Shown: positions 1-8,800, counted from the first letter of the stretch. The stretch is DNA of 46,723 nucleotides from Sulfidibacterium sp036244975 (GCA_036244975.1 BTTE01000014.1:1-46723); one strand, 5' to 3'. Made by a program: numbers and translations. The notes: generated by a model not told the origin, from the letters alone.

Positions 1-95
1 TAAATATCTCTTGTAAAAACATCGACCCATCTTACAACGGCAAATGTTACGAAATATATTCCGTCAGGATTATGGAACTTGTATTTACGACTCAT
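1..95 (-). CDS. REP-associated tyrosine transposase (IS200/Y1 type), N-terminal part, cut by window edge
   Basis: The reverse strand from an ATG at 95 reads MSRKYKFHNPDGIYFVTFAV and continues RWVDVFTRDI to the edge. This opening (MSRKYK, then a YFVTFAVV-like strand and W-x-DVFTR) is characteristic of the Bacteroidota branch of REP-associated tyrosine transposases (RAYT, Y1_Tnp superfamily), single-domain relatives of the IS200/IS605 TnpA. Only about 31 codons are present, so the catalytic HUH and Tyr residues lie outside the window and activity cannot be judged. RAYTs are usually single domesticated genes that process short palindromic REP-like sequences rather than full insertion sequences. 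A promoter-like TATTTTTG lies only 4 nt before the ATG. The family call rests on the N-terminal signature from memory. Confidence 0.75.
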   Translation of the reverse strand, partial: MSRKYKFHNPDGIYFVTFAVVRWVDVFTRDI

Positions 96-99
96 TTTT

Positions 100-107
100 C
101 AAAAATA
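100..107 (-). promoter_or_regulatory. Bacteroidota -7 element for the transposase
   Basis: Minus strand TATTTTTG matches TAnnTTTG. It ends 4 nt before the ATG, so the transcript would be leaderless or nearly so; the match could be chance in an A-rich stretch. Confidence 0.4.
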
Positions 108-326
108 AGGATGTTTAATCAGTAAATCTTGTTTTACCGGTTTTGAAGATTTCGGTTTGTTTAGCATGGCCCAAGTCCTGCCTGCGTTAAAGCCCTCATT
201 GGAAGACTTGAGCCAGTGGGGGGAAAATTCTTGGCATTCCCGTTTTTAACTTCCGGCTATTTTTCCTTCTTTCTTAAGGGAAACCCTTATTTTTCAATTC
301 CCTGCCATCAATATCCGGGTGGTTTG

Positions 327-334
327 TATCTTTG
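327..334 (+). promoter_or_regulatory. -7 element for icd
   Basis: TATCTTTG matches the Bacteroidota -7 consensus TAnnTTTG and lies 20 nt before the ATG at 355. No clear -33 element was seen. Confidence 0.7.
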
Positions 335-354
335 TTGTTTAAAATAGAAAAATT

Positions 355-1551
355 ATGTCAAAAAGAACAATAGTTACGCTTCCCGGTGATGGCATTGGGA
401 AAAACGTTTTGGCAGCAGCCATCCGGGTACTGGATGCCGCCGGTTTTGAAGCCGAATATGTGGAAAGTGATATCGGATGGGAATTCTGGAAGAAAGAAGG
501 AAATCCGCTGCCGGAGCGTACCCTGAAATTGATTGAAAAACATAAAATTGCCCTTTTCGGAGCCATTACCTCTAAGCCGAAAGATGCGGCAGCCGAAGAG
601 CTGAGCACGGCGTTGCGTAACAAAGGGCTGATTTATTCATCGCCCATTGTGAATCTGCGCCAGTATTTTGGCCTGGATATTTGTATGCGCCCCTGTCATA
701 CTTATAAGGGTAACCCGTTGAATTTTGTACGTCGTGATGCCAACGGCAATATGGAGGAACCTGCCGTGGATGTGGTTATTTTCCGTCAGAACACCGAAGG
801 ATTATACAGTGGCATCGAGTGGTCAGACCCGCCCGAAAATGTGTATGAGGCTTTTATGAGTCATCCCAAATTTAACAAAAATTTCGGCGAAACGCCTAAA
901 GAAGAACTGTCCATCTCTTCCCGGATTTTCACCAAAAAAGCTACCGGACGTATTTTGCATGCTGCCTTTGAACATGCCCGGAAATACGGGTACAAATCGG
1001 TTACAGTCTGCGAGAAACCCAACGTGCTGCGCGAGACCTCCGGGATGATGTACAAAATGGCCATGGAGATACAGAAAAATGAATTTCCGGAGATAGAGTT
1101 ATGGAACACCAACGTGGATGCCCAGACGATGTGGATGACAAAAAATCCTGAAAATTATGGTATTATCGTTGCAGGGAATTTGTTTGGCGATATTATTTCC
1201 GATGGTTTTGCCGGACTGATAGGCGGCCTGGGATTTGCCTGCTCGGCGCAATTTAACCCCGATTCTGGCATCGGCGTTTTTGAGCCCACACACGGCTCGG
1301 CGCCTAAATATGCCGGTTATCCGGTTTCCATCGTCAACCCCGTTGCCATGATTGAATCGTCCTGTATGATGCTCGATTTTATTGAGGGAAATACCCTGGC
1401 TGCCAAAATCCGTAAAGCAGTAGCAGCAGTAGTTGCCGAAGGTAAAGTCCGCACGTACGACATGATGAAAATGCGCGGCAGTGCCGATGTGGTGGGAAAA
1501 GGCGCCGCCTCTACGGACGAAATGGCTGATGCCGTGATTGCTAAATTGTAA
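355..1551 (+). CDS. icd: Isocitrate dehydrogenase (isocitrate/isopropylmalate dehydrogenase family)
   Basis: Catalyses oxidative decarboxylation of isocitrate to 2-oxoglutarate in the cytoplasmic TCA cycle. The 398-residue chain opens with the beta-decarboxylating dehydrogenase start TLPGDGIG (8-15), then NTEGLYSGIE (146-155, substrate loop), the metal/cofactor segment GNLFGDIISD (274-283) and THGSAPKYAG (312-321). Length and motif order fit the single-domain-pair IDH/IMDH family. The Lys-Tyr after SAP resembles the pair that contacts the 2'-phosphate in NADP-dependent E. coli IDH, so NADP use is possible; that is inference. No leu genes adjoin, which argues against isopropylmalate dehydrogenase. 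Transcribed alone from a good -7 element; the ATG at 355 is fixed by it. Confidence 0.88.
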   Translation: MSKRTIVTLPGDGIGKNVLAAAIRVLDAAGFEAEYVESDIGWEFWKKEGNPLPERTLKLIEKHKIALFGAITSKPKDAAAEELSTALRNKGLIYSSPIVNLRQYFGLDICMRPCHTYKGNPLNFVRRDANGNMEEPAVDVVIFRQNTEGLYSGIEWSDPPENVYEAFMSHPKFNKNFGETPKEELSISSRIFTKKATGRILHAAFEHARKYGYKSVTVCEKPNVLRETSGMMYKMAMEIQKNEFPEIELWNTNVDAQTMWMTKNPENYGIIVAGNLFGDIISDGFAGLIGGLGFACSAQFNPDSGIGVFEPTHGSAPKYAGYPVSIVNPVAMIESSCMMLDFIEGNTLAAKIRKAVAAVVAEGKVRTYDMMKMRGSADVVGKGAASTDEMADAVIAKL

Positions 1552-1567
1552 TTAACCATAAAAAACA

Positions 1568-1733
1568 GGAACATCCAAAAAGTAAGGTTCAAAAGTAAGG
1601 TTCACGCAAAGTGCGCAAAAATTTGACGCAAAATACGCAAAGTTAAAGGGATCAAGGTGAGCACTTTGCGTTCTCAGCGTTTCGTCTGCGAACTCTGCGT
1701 GAACCATAAGCTACTGCCTTTTTGGACATTTCC
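1568..1733. repeat. 166-bp imperfect inverted repeat element
   Basis: The left end GGAACATCCAAAAAG (1568-1582) is mirrored at the right end by CTTTTTGGACATTTCC (1718-1733). Inside, GGTTCACGCAAAGTGCGCA (from 1599) faces ACTCTGCGTGAACC (to 1705), and TACGCAAAGT faces ACTTTGCGTT. The arms pair imperfectly over most of their length around a centre near 1650. The left arm also carries a perfect 13-bp tandem duplication, AAAAGTAAGGTTC at 1578-1590 and 1591-1603. It lies between icd and the HD-domain gene and codes for nothing. CGCAAAG/CTGCGTGAACC-type repeats are, as I recall, scattered through many Bacteroidota genomes. Confidence 0.7.
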
Positions 1734-1753
1734 ATTTTACAAAGAATTCTATT

Positions 1754-2305
1754 ATGAACAAAGATGTTTTAAAACTCTGGCCTGAAATTAACTGGATAAA
1801 AGACGAAAGTCTGCGCCAGCAAACCGCCAAAACCTGGGAGCTGGCACTGGAACGCAGCGTACTCACAGCCGACGACCTCAACCGCATTCCTTTTACATTG
1901 CTGGCAGGCCCCGACCTGAAAGTTACTTTTATGGATCATAAACGTTCGGTAGTACACATTGCCCGCGACGCCGGCGAAAAAATCAACACCATGTATCACG
2001 GTGAGCTAACGGCAAACATGGATGTGCTCATTGCCGGTGCTATTCTTGTAGATGTGGGAAAACTACTTGAGTATGAGTTAGACAAAAACGGGAAAGCCGT
2101 TCAGGGCAATTATGGCAAATACCTGCGGCATCCTTTTTCGGGAGTAAGTCTGGCCGAGGAGGCTGGTGTGCCGCCCGAAGTATGCCACATCATTGCCACC
2201 CACGCCGGCGAAGGCAACATGGTGAAACGTACCACCGAAGCTTACATCGTCCACCATGTTGATTTTATGACTTTTTTGCCGTTTAAGGAGCGTTTGGAGT
2301 TGTAA
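1754..2305 (+). CDS. HD-domain metal-dependent phosphohydrolase-like protein
   Basis: A 183-residue protein with the helical HD-domain layout. Candidate metal ligands are His68 (VVHIARDA), Asp100 (AGAILVDVGKLLEY), His126 (LRHPFSG), His150 (ATHAGEGN) and Asp170 (VHHVDF). HD enzymes hydrolyse phosphomonoesters or nucleotides; the substrate here is unknown. The odd point is that the first residue of the HD pair is Val99, so the usual His-Asp doublet is Val-Asp. The rest of the fold is intact, and I recall related proteins with Ala or Val at this place, so it may define a subfamily rather than a dead enzyme. It stands alone after the palindromic element, with no clear promoter seen. Start is the only ATG near the conserved N-terminus. 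Confidence 0.75.
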   Translation: MNKDVLKLWPEINWIKDESLRQQTAKTWELALERSVLTADDLNRIPFTLLAGPDLKVTFMDHKRSVVHIARDAGEKINTMYHGELTANMDVLIAGAILVDVGKLLEYELDKNGKAVQGNYGKYLRHPFSGVSLAEEAGVPPEVCHIIATHAGEGNMVKRTTEAYIVHHVDFMTFLPFKERLEL

Positions 2306-2366
2306 CGGTTTATCTGTAAAATGACATCTGCGGCACAAGCGTTTGCTTTTGACAATATGGCGCTTT

Positions 2367-2720
2367 TCAAATATTTTTATTGACAACCAGCGCAAAAAAA
2401 TCGTGGTCTATGGGCAGATAGCCCTGCTCATAGCAGAAATAATAAATTTTGCCTTCTTTGTTTTTGTAAACGTGGGTGAAGTATTTGAACTCAAAACCTT
2501 TTGCAAGTAATGTCTGCTTTTTAACTTTGGCTTTGCCGTGCGGATTCAGGGCTTTCAGGATATGCCGGTTTTTGCGCAAGCGGTGGTTTATGTTGCGCAT
2601 GTACGCTGTTTCATCTTTGTTTAATCGGTTGTTGTATGTGTTTCGGCATTGGTCAGAGCAGAATTTCTGGTCGATTCTGCCCAGTAATTTTGCCCCGCAC
2701 TCCAGACAATAGCGTTCCAT
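2367..2720 (-). CDS. Small zinc-finger protein, function unknown
   Basis: A 117-residue protein starting MERYCLECG. Cys5, Cys8, Cys21 and Cys25 form a CxxC...CxxxC zinc ribbon (CLEC, FCSDQC) like the DUF2116 class. It is followed by a basic helical stretch (residues 40-70, rich in Arg, Lys and Asn) and an aromatic C-terminal part (YFTHVYKNKEGKIYYFCYEQGY). The basic region suggests nucleic-acid contact, which is inference. Such short zinc-ribbon proteins are common and conserved in Bacteroidota without an assigned role. It is followed on the same strand by no close gene and runs tail-to-tail with the HD-domain gene. Confidence 0.7.
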   Translation of the reverse strand: MERYCLECGAKLLGRIDQKFCSDQCRNTYNNRLNKDETAYMRNINHRLRKNRHILKALNPHGKAKVKKQTLLAKGFEFKYFTHVYKNKEGKIYYFCYEQGYLPIDHDFFALVVNKNI

Positions 2721-2752
2721 AGCGGTTGATTTTCTCCAAAAATAATAAATTC

Positions 2753-3589
2753 TCAGAAACCTGTCAACTGTTTTGCAATCACACGGTTGTCAAAAAAAGT
2801 AGGGATAAGAATAATCTTCTTCCCGGGAATAAATCCCAAATCGGCCGCATTGATTTTCTGTTTGGTGGTGTTGCTCAATATTACGGGAGCTTTATCGGAG
2901 GAAATCAGATAAATTTTTCCTGCCCAGTCCGACAGAATAAATCTCCCGTTTCCTAAAGGAATAAGGCCATCGATGTCTCCGGTAACATGCACTACAATCC
3001 GGATTTTTCCTGTTTTGGGATTGGCCTCCAGCAGATGACCATTGGCGCCAATGAACAGCTCTCCCCGGTTCACTGCCAGCCCGTTGGCCCCTTTCAGCAA
3101 CGGATTGGTACTCCATAAATGTGCTTTCCCTGCTTTCACGACAAAAACAGCACCCAAATCGGAGTCGGTAACATAAATTTCTCCTTCCGGGCCCTCAACC
3201 ACATCATTCAGGAATTTTGCACCGGGAAAAGCAATAAACCGGATGATTTTTCCACTGCTCAGGTTAATTTCAGCCAGTCTGTCAATATCCGAAACAAACA
3301 GATGGTTTCCCTTGACAGCCATCCCTTTTGGTGCATTCAGCCCGGTAGCCCATCGCAGTTTAATAATTTGCCCGTTTTCGTTTAGCAATGAAATAAATCC
3401 GTTTCCATTTTTTGCCGAGGGCTTACCGTTGATGTTTGAAACATAAATCAACTTGTTTTTCGCCTGGTAAAATACCGATTCGGGGACTTTAAGGACTTTT
3501 TTTGTCACCCAGACAGGTTTCAGTGACCTTGAAAAGAGGGGCAGGGCAAACAGGATTCCTGCCAACACCAAAAGAACTAATTTTTTCAT
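2753..3589 (-). CDS. Secreted SMP-30/NHL-type beta-propeller protein
   Basis: A 278-residue protein from the ATG at 3589 (MKKLVLLVLAGILFALPLFS, a typical signal peptide, residues 1-20). An upstream in-frame ATG at 3610 would put residues before the signal peptide and is rejected. The mature part has repeated propeller strands of the SMP-30/gluconolactonase/NHL class, for example PKGMAVKGNHLFVSDID, FLNDVVEGPEGEIYVTDSD and ANGLAVNRGELFIGANG. Members bind metal and hydrolyse lactones or act as binding scaffolds; the substrate is not predictable. Expected in the periplasm. It is the last gene before a 497-nt gap, and no TAnnTTTG element was seen in front of it. Confidence 0.75.
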   Translation of the reverse strand: MKKLVLLVLAGILFALPLFSRSLKPVWVTKKVLKVPESVFYQAKNKLIYVSNINGKPSAKNGNGFISLLNENGQIIKLRWATGLNAPKGMAVKGNHLFVSDIDRLAEINLSSGKIIRFIAFPGAKFLNDVVEGPEGEIYVTDSDLGAVFVVKAGKAHLWSTNPLLKGANGLAVNRGELFIGANGHLLEANPKTGKIRIVVHVTGDIDGLIPLGNGRFILSDWAGKIYLISSDKAPVILSNTTKQKINAADLGFIPGKKIILIPTFFDNRVIAKQLTGF

Positions 3590-3724
3590 GGTAGCAATAA
3601 TTATGGGCACAACAGCACCATTTCTCCTGCTAAATTAAAAAAAATTCAAAAATTGACATAAGAATTCTCCTTTTGAAGGCCGGAGTATGTTTTGTGAGCA
3701 GGTCAAACGACAGGTGGGCAATTG

Positions 3725-3764
3725 GTAAATGGTTGTAATTCATGGTAATTTATTGTAATTCGTT
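3725..3764. repeat. Four-unit 10-bp phased repeat
   Basis: The units GTAAATGGTT, GTAATTCATG, GTAATTTATT and GTAATTCGTT follow each other with an exact 10-bp period, close to one helical turn. The role, if any, is unknown. Confidence 0.6.
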
Positions 3765-3920
3765 AACACATTAGACATTGGTTATTCGGTTCATCATTCT
3801 TTCATTCAACCTTCCTGTTGCGGCAGACTACCGGAGCCGGAAAATTAAAATGATTTTTCTGAAGCAGTCATATCTCTTTTTTGGTTCTAAAGCAAGCTGA
3901 GTGGAAAGTTGTACATTTGA

Positions 3921-4055
3921 CTATGGATTTTGTACAATGGCATCAATGAAGGATTTAAAGGCACATTGGCAGAAAAATTTTCTTATACCGGAATAATCGG
4001 CCTTTTGGCAATCAACAGCATTCTTCTTCTTAGCAGGAGACAGCAAACAGATTAA
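3921..4055 (+). pseudogene. Possible C-terminal remnant of a small membrane protein
   Basis: An open frame of 44 codons reads LWILYNGINEGFKGT, then a hydrophobic stretch YTGIIGLLAINSILLL, then SRRQQTD and TAA at 4053-4055. It resembles the end of a small membrane protein with a basic cytoplasmic tail. There is no ATG; a TGA at 3918-3920 closes the frame and only a TTG at 3930 could start it. It may be a decayed gene or a chance frame. Confidence 0.25.
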
Positions 4056-4086
4056 GAAATCTTAGTAAACAAAAAGAAGCTCTTGA

Positions 4087-4581
4087 TTAAATTGTCATAT
4101 ATTCTGAAGATTTACCATTTACAGATTGATAAACTTTAAAAGGAGCACGCTTTTTTCCGGGCATTCCGGGACTTCCTGTTGGCATTCCGGCTAATCCTAT
4201 CCCATCAATTGCCGGCCTTTCTTTCAGTAGTTTTTCGATGGCTGCCATGGGTACATGTCCTTCAACAAAGTATTTGCCCATAACAATAGTATGGCAACTT
4301 TGCTTGTCAGCCGGAACGTCATATTTTTCTTTTATTGCGGTCATGTTATCCTTTGCAATAATTTTTACATCAAATCCTTGCTTTTTCAAAACATCGGCAT
4401 ATCCAATACAACAACTACAATTTGGTGATTTGTATAGTGTTATTTCTTTATCTTGCTTTGTTATGTTTTGCACGACAGCTTTTTTGACTTCCGTTTTACT
4501 CGCTAAAAAAGAAAAACTTCCAACACCTATGATAACAGCAAGGATTGCTGTAGTTACACGCTTACTCATTGTAGTTTTCAT
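4087..4581 (-). CDS. DUF411 periplasmic metal-binding protein
   Basis: A 164-residue protein with an N-terminal signal/anchor (residues 8-27), then a thioredoxin-like DUF411 domain. The signature is LYKSPNCSCCIGY with Cys55, Cys57 and Cys58, followed by Cys96-His97, His109 in VEGHVP and the Gly/Met-rich GLAGMPTGSPGMP (129-141). DUF411 proteins are linked to copper or other soft-metal handling and are often found with P-type ATPases or multicopper oxidases; none adjoins here, so the metal is inferred. Transcribed alone from a -7 element 58 nt upstream. The ATG at 4581 is followed by a second at 4569 (MSKR); either would leave the signal peptide intact. Confidence 0.85.
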   Translation of the reverse strand: MKTTMSKRVTTAILAVIIGVGSFSFLASKTEVKKAVVQNITKQDKEITLYKSPNCSCCIGYADVLKKQGFDVKIIAKDNMTAIKEKYDVPADKQSCHTIVMGKYFVEGHVPMAAIEKLLKERPAIDGIGLAGMPTGSPGMPGKKRAPFKVYQSVNGKSSEYMTI

Positions 4582-4639
4582 AATTACTATATAAAAATTT
4601 ATAATCCTTTTTCATTCTCTTCAGGAATTTAAGAAAATG

Positions 4640-4647
4640 CAAACTTA
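4640..4647 (-). promoter_or_regulatory. -7 element for the DUF411 gene
   Basis: Minus strand TAAGTTTG matches TAnnTTTG, 58 nt before the ATG at 4581. Confidence 0.55.
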
Positions 4648-4855
4648 CTCTTTTCTTTTGAAAATCTTATCGTAATTCCGGATTAAAAAAAATATTTTTT
4701 GAATGTGTCTAAGACATTAGGCGATGGTTTCGTTGTGGCAGGCTGTTGAGCGATATTCGACATTCCCTCCAATGACAAAATCTCACTGTCAAAAACAATT
4801 TTTTGAATCCGGCTTTATTCTTTTTACATTTACAGTGTCCTAAGGTACACGACCC

Positions 4856-5677
4856 ATGAAAAGAATCCGGCTCAATACGTCGCTGAAAGAAATCCTGCTG
4901 ATTTTTATCATCTCTTTTGTTTCCGCACTTTTTGCCTGGTATCTGCAACGGATTTTGTCCGGGCTGACCACCCTCTATTTCAGTTACGACCTGAATATCA
5001 AGGCTGTCCTGCATTTGGACGGTATTACTTTCTTTACGCCTGCGTCTTCACAGGCATGGACACGCGACGCCATTGTAACTATCAACCTTGCCGCCCCTAT
5101 CATGAATCTCTTTTTCGGACTGATAATCATGGCTGTTTTCATTTTTAGTCATCGCAAAAGCCGGTCCATGGCCTTTTTTCTGATTTGGCTAATGATTTAT
5201 TCGTTCACGGGTATCTTCGGCAGTTTTGTGGAAAACAATATCGCCCGCACCGGGCTTTATACCGTTTCAAAACTCATGGATATTGGTGTTGTTTTTCAGA
5301 TTATTTTCGTCGTACTTGCCCTGTATTTTCTTTATGTCATGGGGCTCTCCATCGGCAAGCTCGTCATGCTCATCATTCCCGAAAAATTTAAGTATGAAGA
5401 CAAAATTAACATTATATTTTTTCTAACAGCTTTCGTTTTTCCGTGGTTGCTGGTATTAGCTGTTACACTCAAAGGGCTTTCCACTTCCACCATGTTTACC
5501 TATCTTATCGGGCTGATTGTTCTACTGCCTTTCAACTGGATGCAGGCGCCGGAAAAAAAAGGTCTTCATCTGAAAACCCTTCCCGGTTTTTTGCGTATTG
5601 ACCTGCTTAGCCTGCTGGTTTATCTTTTCGGCATTCTGCTTCTTCATCAAATGCTTGGCTTGGGGATGAGCCTTTAA
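4856..5677 (+). CDS. Polytopic inner-membrane protein of unknown function
   Basis: A 273-residue, strongly hydrophobic protein that I do not recognise. About seven membrane segments can be drawn: roughly residues 11-30, 73-97, 105-122, 141-164, 184-205, 213-226 and 248-266. A 40-residue non-membrane loop (31-72) follows the first helix and contains TFFTPASSQAW; a short loop with SFVENNIART lies between helices 3 and 4. There is no HExxH, Walker box or other catalytic signature, so a protease or ATPase role has no support. It is transcribed on its own between the DUF411 gene and the large propeller gene. The start ATG gives a basic N-terminus (MKRIR) before helix 1, consistent with the inside-positive rule. 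Confidence 0.7.
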   Translation: MKRIRLNTSLKEILLIFIISFVSALFAWYLQRILSGLTTLYFSYDLNIKAVLHLDGITFFTPASSQAWTRDAIVTINLAAPIMNLFFGLIIMAVFIFSHRKSRSMAFFLIWLMIYSFTGIFGSFVENNIARTGLYTVSKLMDIGVVFQIIFVVLALYFLYVMGLSIGKLVMLIIPEKFKYEDKINIIFFLTAFVFPWLLVLAVTLKGLSTSTMFTYLIGLIVLLPFNWMQAPEKKGLHLKTLPGFLRIDLLSLLVYLFGILLLHQMLGLGMSL

Positions 5678-5800
5678 GCAAAAACGTATGGCAGGGTTGC
5701 CCGTTCGTTCCTGCGTTTTTCTTCCATCCTTCATTCAATAAAATTCCCTACTTTTAACTTTTTTAAAATTATTATCATCAAACCGTTTAATTTTATTACT

Positions 5801-8800
5801 ATGAAAAATCATTTTACGCGTAAGATGTTCTTTGTATTGCTGGCTTTGCTGGTATCTTTTAGTGCCATGCAGGTGGATGCAAAATCAAAGAAGAAAAAAA
5901 CCAAACCTGCTCAAAATGAGCTGAAAGCTTCCCTCTTCAGTGGCCTGAAATGGCGGAGTATTGGTCCTGCATTTACATCTGGACGCATTGCCGACATTGC
6001 TGTTGACCCGGGCAATCACAGCCGTTTTTATGTTGCTGCTGCTTCAGGAGGCATTTGGAAAACCACCGACGATGGCACAACGTTTAAACCGGTTTTCGAC
6101 CATCATGGCGCTTATTCCATTGGCAGCCTTGCCATGGACCCCAACAACCATCATGTAATTTGGGCTGGAACCGGCGAGAATAATTCCCAGCGGGCGCTGG
6201 GTTACGGCAATGGCGTCTGGAAAACGACCGATGGCGGAAAAACCTGGAAAAATATGGGGCTGAAGACTTCGCGCCAGATTGGCAAGATACTTATTGACCC
6301 GCGCAACTCCGACGTGGTTTATGTTGCTGCCGAAGGTTCTGCCTGGGGCCCGGGTGGCGACCGCGGTTTGTACAAAACGACCGATGGCGGAAAAACCTGG
6401 AAAAAAGTATTGAACATCTCCGAAAATACCGGGGTGGCCAACATGGTCTTTGAGCCGGGAAATCCGGATGTGATTTATGCCGGCGCAGAACAACGGCGCA
6501 GAAGACAATTCGCAAAAATTGGCGGAGGCCCCGAATCGGCTTATTACAAAACAGTGGACGGCGGAAAAACCTGGAAAAAGCTTACTAACGGCATTCCCTC
6601 TGTGGATAAAGGCGGTATGTCTATTACCGTTTCGCCTGCCAACCCGGATATTGTTTATGTAATGTTTCAGGCTTCCAACGGAAAAGGCGGATTTTTCCGC
6701 TCTACCGACCGGGGCGCTTCTTTCAAAAAAATGAGTAGTTACTTTAGCAGCGGACAGTATTTCAGTGAGCTGTATCCCGATCCGGCAGACCCGAACAAAG
6801 TTTATTCGGTGGATACTTACGGACAGGTAACGCTCGATGGCGGAAAAACCTGGAAAGCCATTGGCAACAACAAACGTCATGTGGACGACCATGCTTACTG
6901 GATTGACCCCAAACATACCGACCACATGCTCATTGGCTGTGATGGCGGCGTGTATGAAACCTGGAACGGTGGCAAAACATTTATTTTCAAAAATACGCTG
7001 CCGGTAACACAGTTCTACCGTGTCTGGGCCGACAACACCAAACCCTTTTACTGGGTTTACGGCGGCACACAGGACAACAACAGTCTCGGCGGCCCTTCAC
7101 GGAACCTTAAAAAAGGTGGCGTTACCGGTGCCGAATGGGTTGTTACCGTGGGCGGCGACGGCTTCTGGCAGGCTTCCGACCCGGGTAATCCGAATATCGT
7201 TTATTCCGCATACCAGTATGGAAACATTTTTCGCTACGACCGGAAATCGGGCGAACGCATTAAGATAAAACCCATGCCAAAAGAAGGGGAGAAGACTTTC
7301 CGCTGGAACTGGAGTGCGCCCTTTATTGTGAGCAGCCATCAGGGAACACATCTTTATATGGGCGCTAACAAACTTTTTGAAAGTGATAACCGCGGCAACA
7401 GCTGGCACGAAATCAGCGGCGACCTTACCCGCGATGAAAACCGTAACAAATTCAAAGTTATGGGAAAATACTGGCCTGCCGATGCTGTGGCCAAAGATGT
7501 TTCCACTTCGCAGTGGGGCACCATTGTTTCGCTGGCCGAATCACCGTTGAAAGAGGGGCTTCTTGTTGTTGGAACGGATGACGGTGTTATTCAGGTTACC
7601 GGCGACGATGGAAAAACATGGAACAGGACGACCAAATTCCCCGGTGTTCCCGAATACACTTACGTGAGCGATGTGTTCCCTTCCAATTTTAATGAAAATG
7701 TCATTTTTGCCTCTTTCAATAACATTAAAAGCAATGACTTCAAACCTTATCTGCTGAAAAGTACGGACAAAGGCAAAACGTGGACTTCCATTACCGGCGA
7801 TCTTCCGAAAGAATCGGTACATACCGTGGCACAGGATCCGGTAAACAAAAACCTGCTTTTCGTCGGAACGGAATTTGGTTTTTATTTCAGCCTGAACGGT
7901 GGCCAGCACTGGATCAAGCTCGGTGGTGGCATGCCTGACATTGCCGTGCGCGACATTGCCATTCAAAAACGGGAGAAAGACCTCGTCATCGCTACTTTTG
8001 GCCGGGGAATTTATATCTTGGATGACTATTCTGCTTTACGCCAGATTACCGCCAAAAAGCTGAAAAACACGGAAGCTATTCTTTTCCCCACAAGAGATGC
8101 GCTGATGTATATCCAGAAAGGGAACCGTTACGGAACCGGCTCGGCTTATTACCAGGCCCCCAACCCTCCTTTCGGCGCTAACTTTACCTATTACGTAAAA
8201 GATGTTCCGAAGACGTTGAAACAACAACGTTTAAAGAAGGAAAAAGAGTTGTTTAAAAAGAGTGAACCCATTCCGCAACCATCCAAAGAGGAACTAAATA
8301 AAGAGAAAAACGAAACCGGTCCTTATCTTGTTTTTACCATTAAAAACAAAACCGGAGATGTGGTGCGCAAAATTTATAAACCAGCGGTAAAAGGTTTCCA
8401 CCGTGCCAACTGGGATTTACGCTATCTGAGTCCTTCTCCGGTTCAGTTGAAAAAGGGAAAGTTTAATCCGCTGAAAAAGGGCTCCAACGGCATGCTGGCA
8501 CTTCCCGGTCAATACACGGTAACGCTCTCGCTCTTCCATAACGGGAAAGAGAAGCCGCTTGCCGGACCCGTTACCTTTACTGCCAAAGTGCTGCATAACA
8601 CCACCTTGCCGGATAAAGACCGTCAGGCTTTGGATGCTTTCTTTGGTGAAATGGCCAACTTGTGGCGTACGACCAGCGGTGCACAGAAATACCTGAAAAG
8701 CCTCAAGGACAAAACGGCTTATATCCAACAGGCAATTCAGATTACCAATGGCGCCGGTCTTGACATGAAAAACAAGGCACAGGCGGTGAAAGAGGAGATA

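Larger units (their letters stand above)
96..354. other. Intergenic region between transposase and icd
   Basis: No open reading frame with coding character is visible here. The region holds the two divergent promoter-like elements described separately, one for the transposase and one for the isocitrate dehydrogenase gene, and otherwise nothing recognisable. Confidence 0.5.
3590..4086. other. 497-nt intergenic region with short phased repeats and an ORF remnant
   Basis: It contains four 10-bp units beginning GTAA at 3725, 3735, 3745 and 3755, and a possible gene fragment at 3921-4055; both are listed separately. Simple TCATTC-type words occur near 3791. No RNA gene, terminator or strong promoter was recognised. 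Confidence 0.5.

Noticed and set aside
3937..3996. Short ATG frame reading MASMKDLKAHWQ
   Set aside because: Only 19 codons, no signal of coding, and the overlapping frame is more protein-like; neither is certain.
6044..6925. Long minus-strand reading frame (293 codons) opposite the propeller gene
   Set aside because: It lies entirely within the repeat-rich propeller CDS, has no recognised domain, and its repeated GFSAI words mirror the TDGGKTW blades of the other strand.
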